Origin: Phocoena phocoena
Lineage: Eukaryota > Chordata > Mammalia > Artiodactyla > Phocoenidae
DNA: 64,000 bases
Reading direction: 5' to 3'
Assembly: GCF_963924675.1 (NCBI RefSeq)
Contig: NC_089235.1
Coordinates: forward strand, 61,500,220-61,564,219
A program made the position numbers and the translations under genes. Below the pieces are notes generated by a model. The model was not told the DNA's origin, did no database searches, and saw only the letters and a list, made by a program, of their open reading frames with translations. Numbering within the stretch: the stretch's first letter is position 1; each line of letters begins with the position of its first letter. This document shows positions 38,701 through 47,700 of the stretch, piece by piece.

Positions 38701-41700
38701 TCTGGATAAATGAATGAACATCTCAACATTCTCTCTCCCAAGCTAATCTAATCTAATCCCAGGAATTTCGTTTTTGTCTTATGAAGTCTGTTGTCTACCA
38801 CTTTCCACTGGTGAAGACGAGGATGGCTTCCCGTCCTGAGATTGCTGTGGTGATAAGGCAGGTAGCTCATCTTAATAATATTGTGTGTTGTGCTCTTTAT
38901 TTTCAAAGCACATTCACATGCTTATCTTTTTTTTTTTTTTTTTACGGTACGTGGGCCTCTCACTGCTGTGGCCTCTCCCGTTGCGGAGCACAGGCTCCGG
39001 ACGCGCAGGCTCAGCGGCCCTGGCTCACGGGCCCAGCCGCTCCGCGGCACGTGGGATCTTCCCGGACCGGGTCATGAACCCGTGTCCGCTGCATCGGCAG
39101 GCGGACTCTCAACCGCTGCGCCACCAGGGAAGCCCCTCATGCTTATCTTGTTGATCGTAATACAACTGGGAGAGTTAGGGAGGGTGGGGGTTATCTCTAC
39201 ACTAAGGATGAGGAAACTGAAGTATAAAGGAAAGAACAACGATAGCCACCATGGCTAAGCACTTATATTCCAGGTCTTTTTTTGTTAATTTTTATTTTAT
39301 ATTGGAATATAGTTGATTAACAATATTGTGTAAGTTTCAGGTGTACAGCAACGTTCCAGGTCTTTCACACATAATATCTTATCTAAACTTCTCAAGAGCC
39401 TTCTTTAGTAGGTGTTATTAGCTCAGTTTAGAGGAAAGGAAAATGAGGCTCATAAAGGGAGGTGACATAGCCAATTTTCTCCAGATACTGAACGGTAGAG
39501 CTGAGAAACTCCAGATCTACCTCACTCCAAACCCAATAAGCTCAGTCACTGACTTTTGAAAATGTGCTTTAACCCATCAGTGACTAAAATGGCATTAAAA
39601 TCCAGGATTCCTGATTCACAGTTTGGGACACCTTTCATCAAACCACTAATTCAGTTCTTCCTGACTGGGTATGTTGCTAGAGCTAGACCCACCTATGACT
39701 AGAATAGCCACTGCTCACACAGAACTGCTTTACAGCTGTTCCCCATTCCTAGCTAGTCTTCTGCTCTTATCTTCCAGGTCCATGCCTATGATTTGGGGGT
39801 TCTCAAGCATGCAGTCAGAGGGTTATAAATTTATATATATGGTTACATATCTATCTATCTGTTATATGTATAAAATGTATATATATTTACATAATATATA
39901 AATATATATTTGTATTATATATTTATACATATTGTGCATAGATATTCATGTATATGGATATATATATATATATATATACATGCACAGGCTTCCAGAATTT
40001 GCCAGATTCTCCAGCAAGAATAAAGATTTGCCAGGCCAAACAAACTTCTCAGGGATTTGCCAATAAGTGTAATTCTTTAAATACAGATTTGGATGTGTGT
40101 TGGTTTGCAATTTTGGGAATTTCCTTGGTGAAATCTGAAACTGGCCCCATACACAGAGGGCAAGGGGAGGTGAAGAAAGAGGCAGGCCACTCCAGATTGG
40201 TAGGTGAGAGGTTTAATAAGCAAGGGGAGTTACAAGGCTCGTCTTGAGTGGCCTTAAGACTAGTCGATCTCTGCACTCACCCACCAGAATCTTAAAGGTT
40301 TATATAGATGCCTTAACTGGGTTCGGGCATGTATTCAGTCCAGGTGGTCTCAAGGCTGCATCCTTGAACTGGCTTGGGCTGTGGGAACTGGGTGGAACAT
40401 ACATTCCAAGGACAGGGGAGAGGGTAAGGAGCCTCTGATTGCCAGAGTCTAGCTTGCTGGTCAATCAACGGTCACATCCTCTTGATTACCTCTTCCAACA
40501 ACATGGGAGAAGTGAAAGAAAAATGTTAATGGGAGTTTCTTCTCTTTCCCTGAGTGTCCCGTTCACATGGGCCTATAGACATAATCAAATCGAAGTTGTA
40601 AGGCCAGCACTGAGCTGAGGGATGGATTCTAACCATGTTCAGCTTTTCCTGGGGAGTCTGTGCTTATGTTACTATTTGAGCTGCTCCACTCATTCATTTT
40701 CCATTTCTAAAGGAGATGAGGGTGAAAAAGGAGATCCAGGAGAGGAGGGAAAGCATGGCAAAGTGGGACGCATGGGGCCGAAAGGTAGGTAACATGATAT
40801 GACTTTGACACTTTGCTCTCTCTCTGCTGGACTTGCCTTGGAAGTTAGCAGCTTTTGTAACACCCTCCTCTCCAGAGATTCATGAGATGTGTTTCCTAGA
40901 TGAATTTACTTGCCACCAGAGAGTTCCTATGAGATTGCCTGTTGACAAGACTCGGACACATTTCTCAAGCTTCATCCTTAGGGCTGGTGGGAGAGGAACA
41001 CCCTGGGAGCCCTGGGGAACTGCAGTCTCTGGGAATATCTAAGAAACTCTGAGTTTTAGAAACACAGCCATGTTCACCGCTGTGTCTCCCCTCAGATGCC
41101 GTGCTAAGCATCTCTGGCTGGCTGGCTTAGAGTGTGAGGGGGAAGAAAAGCAAGAGCAGAAACAGCTGTCTGATCCATTGATTTACTCACTTTTCTCCAA
41201 GAGCTCTTGGCAAATGGTGGGGTATATATGGGAAGAACAGGAGAAAAGAAAATGAGAATATAACACACAGGCTATTAGGGAATGGTTTTACTCACAAGCC
41301 AAGACTCAGCCTCGCCAGAATACAGCTTCTGGATTGTGACGTGTCAGCGTGTGTCTTCCAAGCACTAGAACTATTCCTTGCCATCTGCTACAAGGTAGTG
41401 GCCCTAGACCACTGATTTTAAAATCTTCAGTAAGTTAAAGAGAGAAAAAGACTCATAGGATTTTGAGACTTCAATTTGAGAAATGCTGATTTAAACTCTT
41501 CTTATTGTATAAATATGTACAATCAACTGCAAAATTATTCTCACAACTAGATAGCTTTACAACTGGTAAATATTTTTTAGATAATCATGGATTAAAAATG
41601 CAAATTAGTAACAATTTTGTAGGCACTCAGTAACCCCTGATTATATTTTTTTTGGATGAAAACTTGGTGGGACAATCTCTGATGTCTCTTTAATCACTAG

Positions 41701-44700
41701 GTTTTATGATCGTATGTTCCCTCCCCTTTGAAAAAAATGGCTAAGCTAGTCCAATTTGTTTTAAAGTAGCGAGGAAATAGAATCCCGGAGTGAAGCCAAA
41801 ATGGATCTCAGGAGGAACAGAATTAGAAAAAACTGCAAGAATTTTTTCACTCAGCTCCTTACCTGACCTTTAGATTAAACATCTTCTGCTGTAGTTCTTT
41901 AGAAATATTGCATTTTAATATCATCAGGCCCAGGACTGTCACACTCACCCACATTTTAATTTTAATACGTACATTATAATGCTATTAAAATAGTTAATAT
42001 AGCACAGGATGTATATAATATAGCACAGATAGAAGAATGCACTTTTCAGTATTTCCTTCAAGTGAATATCATATACTAGGCACATCATTAAAGGGGAGAT
42101 AAAACCTTAGGATATAAAGATGACTTGCTTTACTTTTCAGGAATTAAAGGAGAACTGGGTGATGTAGGAGACCAAGGCAATATTGGCAAGACCGGGCCCA
42201 TTGGCAAGAAGGGTAAGCTATATTTTACTATTCTCCAGTAGCAATTTAAAGCCAATCGAACCTACCCTCGATATATGTTGAAATGTTCTGCACCATGAAA
42301 AATGAGCCCTTTCCTTTCTTTTAAAACACGAGTTTTCTCTTTCCTCCTATTTTGGCAGTTTCTTCCCTGCGTAAGCAACGTGTCTTTGAAAAAAGGCCTT
42401 GAGCAAAATTCAGGGACAGATTCAAACATAAAGTTCAGTTAGTCTCTACCCAGAACTCTCTCCTGGGATCTACTGGTTATAATCCTTTATGCAATTAAAA
42501 CGGGTGTCATGACCATGAAGTGCACTCAGTTGCAGAAAACAATTATTCATAAAACTCAGTGTAGCTGAGGACAGTATAATATTCCTTTTTAATCTGAGTG
42601 GAATGATAATAAGTCTGTGTCTGAGATCTACTAACAGGATAGGAATTTGAGGTCCGTGTATATACATCCTTTTGTTTTCAGTCATATCCTGATCCTGCAT
42701 GTTCCTGCTTCCATATTATGAAACACAGGTAGCCTCCCCTTTATTATCTAAGCACCCTATCCCATCGTCTTCTCCAAAAGCACCACAATGGTAGCAGGTT
42801 GTTTTTTTAATAGATCTTTACTGGAGTATAATTGCTCCACGGTACTGTGTTAGTTTCTGTTGTACACCAAAGTGAATCAGCCGTATGCATACATATGTCC
42901 CCATATCCTCTTCCTCTTGAGCCTCCCTCCCACCCTCCCTTATTGCTTCTGATATTCAGCAATTCATACAGACATCGTTCTGTTGGTTTGAAGTTACAAA
43001 GCGATCTCCTTTAACCTGGATACACAATTTATTTGAGCATAGGAGAACGGGCTCAAGTGCGGATGATTTGCATAACAGGGGCATTTTAAGCAGATACTTG
43101 CTACGCTGGAGCTCACCACAGTAGTAGTGGGAGGTGGCTACGAAATTATGACCTAAGTACAGTATTTACTCCAGTTAATTTTATGCAGTTATGATTTAAT
43201 ACTACATCTTTACATTTGCTTAAATTTCTCGCAACTGGGAATGGCACCATGTATGGTCCGTAGTCGTGTCTGTAAGTTTTGATGAATTTTAACTTTTTAT
43301 AATCAGTTTGTGTATATTTTATGGTGTAAATGATAAAATTAACTAGTATCTACATCTATTTTATACATTCATGACATACCTAAATTTTTCTTAATTTTTT
43401 TCAGTATTTCTAGGCTACGTGGTTTATCTGTGAGTTTTTTCAAATTGTTGAAAATCTCCCAAAATTTCCCCAATATATTTATTTTAAAACTTTGCACATA
43501 AGTGAACCCGCACATTTCAAACCCGTGTTGTTCAAGGGTCAACTGTATAATGCTGAATAACCACAGGACTACTATAGGAACCATGTCAGAGAGTAAAGCC
43601 AGATTGGTATGAAAAAGAACTGACCGGGCTTCCCTGGTGGCGCAGTGGTTGAGAGTCCGCCTGCCGATGAAGGGGACATGGGTTCGCGCCCTGGTCCGGG
43701 AAGATCCCACATGCAGCAGAGCGGCTGGGCCCGTGAGCCATGGCCACTGAGCCTGCGCGTCCGGAGCCTGTGCTCCGCAACGGGAGAGGCCACAACAGTG
43801 AGAGGCCCGCGTACCGCAAAAAAAAAAAAAAAAAAAATACTGGAAAGTAGTCACAGTGCTTACATCTTCTCAGAAAAAAAAAAAAAAAAGTCCATGCATC
43901 AATTCAAGTATCTATTTCCCACATTAAGATCCAGTTAAAGGCTACTGCTTCAATGAATCTTTCCCTACTCTGATCCACAGCCGTCTTTACCTTCTCTGAA
44001 AACCTACCAGGCAATTCCTTTATTTCATTCTGTTTGTAGACAGTGGTGCTAATGTCTCATCTCCTTGGTCTCTTATGAGCACTTTGTTTTCCTTAAAAAC
44101 CTATTTTTTTGGCCGTGCTGCGCGGCTTGCAGGATCTTCGTTCCCTGACAAGGGATTGAACCCGTACCCTCGGCAGTGAAAGAGTCCCAGCCACTGGACG
44201 GCCAGGGAAGTCCCCCAAAACCTATCATTTTCTAAAGCAAATACTCTATGTATGCTTTTTTTTTTTTAATATTCATTATTGGGCTTAGACCAGAACTAGG
44301 GTCATAGCAGAACTAGAATCAATTTTCAACCTATGTTGAAGTGAAAGGATTCACATATAAAGAAAATAAACGATTTTTAATTAAAATATTAAGCCATATT
44401 CATATGAACTTTCAAGTCCATATTGCTTTTGGTGATGATAGGACTGATATTCCTTTCAACTTTTTATAACATGTTTTGAAGACTTGGCTTCCCTTCATTA
44501 AGTCATTGGTTAAGTTATTTGAAAAGCACCATGAACTGGGGAGTCAGAAGTGGTTGGGTTTCAATACCAGCACTGCTATGGAATTGCTGGGTGTCCTTGA
44601 GCAATTTATTTTGCCTCTCTGATCTTCAGTATCTTCAGTTGTAGAATAAATATAATGATAGTACCTAGCTCATTGGATTTAATATGATAATACCTATAAA

Positions 44701-47700
44701 GTATCTAACTTGGCAAATGATTGGCACTCAGCAAGTATATATTCCTTTTCTTCCATTAACATCCTCTCAAAATCTAGTCTTATCTTTTCCAATTTACATA
44801 TAAGGGGAATGAGGAGTTTGCAGGACACAGCTTAGGTGTGTCCAGATCAATCTTCCTCATCAGGGTGCTCGGCATATCTTTATGCTTCTTTCCCAGCTGT
44901 ACCTCTGCTGTACATTGTTTCCTATGTTGCTCCCACCTTCACCTGCTGAAGCTCCAATGCCATCTCCTCAGGAGAGCCTTCCTTCATTCTTCCAGCTGGG
45001 ACACTACCTCTTCCAACTGCCGTCTGCATTGGACAGAGTATGTTATCTCTGCTCATGGTCTTTCTTATAATATTTATCACATTCCATTGTCATAGATTTC
45101 ACCATTGTTTCATTTCATCCAAGTACAAGTTCTGAGGCATTCCCCAGCATACTTAAACTACATTTGGGGTTTCAAGGACTCCCCTCCTTTTGTCTGGGGA
45201 GCTCTGGCATCACTGTAAAAAAGAGTGTCCACGTAGGTCAATTCGGAAAGGCTCAGCAAACCCTGGGGGCCCTGGCAGGCATGCCTTTCTGCATGATCAG
45301 TGGTCAATATGTACGGGACTCAGTGAAAAGCAGTCAGCAGACAGTGATGAAGGAATAGCTAGTGGGCAGGCAACATGGGGAACCCTTTGGGTTTTAGAGT
45401 GGCTCCCAGGTTTTCCCTTTTGCTGGGAAAGGAAGGGGTTAGGCAGAACCTCAATGCTGACCCCACTGCCCCTTACATTGCCCCCTCGGTCATATACCCA
45501 ATTCCTGGCCACATCATTATTCTACAAGAGTAAGCCTCATACTCTTCTCTAGCCTGGATGACCTTCATCCTGTATTCATCCCCCTGAATTCTTTCTTATT
45601 CTTTTTCCAGATCACCGTTGAAGCATAAACTCTGTTTTACTTCTATCAGGGTCTTCTCTTTGGAGAAGAGGACTTCAGGGCCCAAAGCTTCAGGCAAACA
45701 TTTCCTCTTATAAATCAAAAGTTTTGCTTTCAATTATTGTGCCTGATGTGGGCTTCAAGAGCTTATTTTGAAGTTGAAAAAATTCAACATTTTTTTCCTC
45801 TCTGCTTTAATAATTCTGATTCTCTGAAAACTGTTTTGTGGATGTCTCTGACTGAATAAGAAAAGGGTCAAATACAAAAAAGAGCAGAGAGGAAAATTAT
45901 CAAGGTTGATATGTCAGTATAATATTTTTGACACAACTTTAAATTATGGATATTTGCATATATCACATCTCTTCCAAAAAGCATAAACTCTTTCAAGCCA
46001 GATGTTTAATCTTGTCTCTCTTTATACCCTTTCAAAGTACCAAGCAAGTCTTTTGTCTTGCATAGAGTAAGTAAATAGTAAGTATTTGTTGAATTAAATT
46101 GAAAAAGCATGATACATGTTTTTGAAAATCCAAGGGCAGAGCCACATGGAAGAACTTGGGGGCATAATAAATACACAGACACTGTGTAGTGCTAATCAGT
46201 TGATCCAGATGTGTAAAACAATGGTACTTTTTAAATTAAAAACATGCAGAATATTGTCTTAGCTTTGCCCAGAAGGCCACATTATAAAAACATGTTAGTA
46301 AGATCAGTGACACAAACTTAAACGTTTATACATCCAACTGGAATTCTGCATTCCATCTAATTAAATTATGACTTGTTTGATTTGCTGTACCTGTACAGCC
46401 AACTCAAAATCAAATTATTTTTATAAAACCAAGGAATATTTGTTGGAGATATTGCAATGAATTTTAAAACCTCTTTCCTGTTATTTTAGGTGTATAAGAT
46501 ATTGTCTGCCTGAAATAATTCTATTTCATTAGATTTTATGCATTCTATTCTATTCATCAATAACACTATTTTATTTAGTTGTTCTTTTCATGGCTACTGT
46601 TTTTCTTCAGGTGACAAAGGGGAAAAGGGTTTGCCTGGGATACCTGGAGGAAAAGGCAAAGCAGGTATAATATACTTAGTTTTTCTTCTTAATTTTTAGC
46701 ATCATTCCAAATCTATTCATCTTAAAAATGAATATAGTATATAGAAAAACAATAGTCTTTTCAGTGGGATTAACCTCATTTTCCTTGGGCCAGAAGAAAG
46801 GGAAGAATGAAAATTTCCTCTCTATCTGCTGGTGACTTTCCAGGCCTCTGGGGAAGGGGAGGATGGTGCATTCCACCCCTCCCATGCTTACCATGAGGTA
46901 GCAAACCCAGCACATCAGGAAGCAGCCCTCATTCTCTGAGACCAGGAGGAAAATCCACGAGGGCCACAACAATTGGACCAGCACGTCTTACATTCCACCA
47001 ACATCTCAGCCAAATACTGGCCAAGCAGTTTGCCAGCAGCAAACTGGCCTGATCCAGTGAGGCCCTGTGGTTACAGAACATGCCTCAGTGGCCGGGGAGT
47101 TTCTCCCTGATACTGAAAGAGAGGTCTATTTCCAGCGCTCGATGCAAGGAAAAAAGTAGCTTGTTCTTGGTGAGCTTCAATTATTTCTATCCGTAAAGGT
47201 GTAGTGCGGACTAATTCTAAGAGCTCTTTTAACTTCCTTATATTTAACTGTGAATGTGGATAAATAAAGCCACAGATATTTTTTTTCCTTTGGCTAATAG
47301 AATTCATTTTGCTTTTCAACAACCAAAGAAACAAAGCCAATGGAAATGTTGACATGAAGCAGCCATTAAATAGGAAAAGGGAATCATTTGAATTTTTTTT
47401 AACTTTTTATTTTATATTGGAGTATAGTTGATTAACAATGCGTTCGTTTCAGGTGTGTAGCAAAGTGATTCAGTTATACATATACACGTGTCTACTCTTT
47501 TTCACATTCTTTTCCCATTTAGTTGTTACATAATATCGAGCAGAGTTCCCCGTGCTATACAGCAGGCCCTTGTTGGTTATCTGGGAATCATTTTAATTTT
47601 ACATCATTTTCCTTACAATTCTTTCTCTGCCACATTACCAGTAGGTAATTGAAAAGGTAAATGATCAAAGGGGAATTAATGGCAGAAGTTAAAATCATAG

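Noticed and set aside
45190..45552. 120-codon open frame in COLEC10 intron 3
   Set aside because: Overlapping open frames on both strands and no recognisable domain; likely chance.
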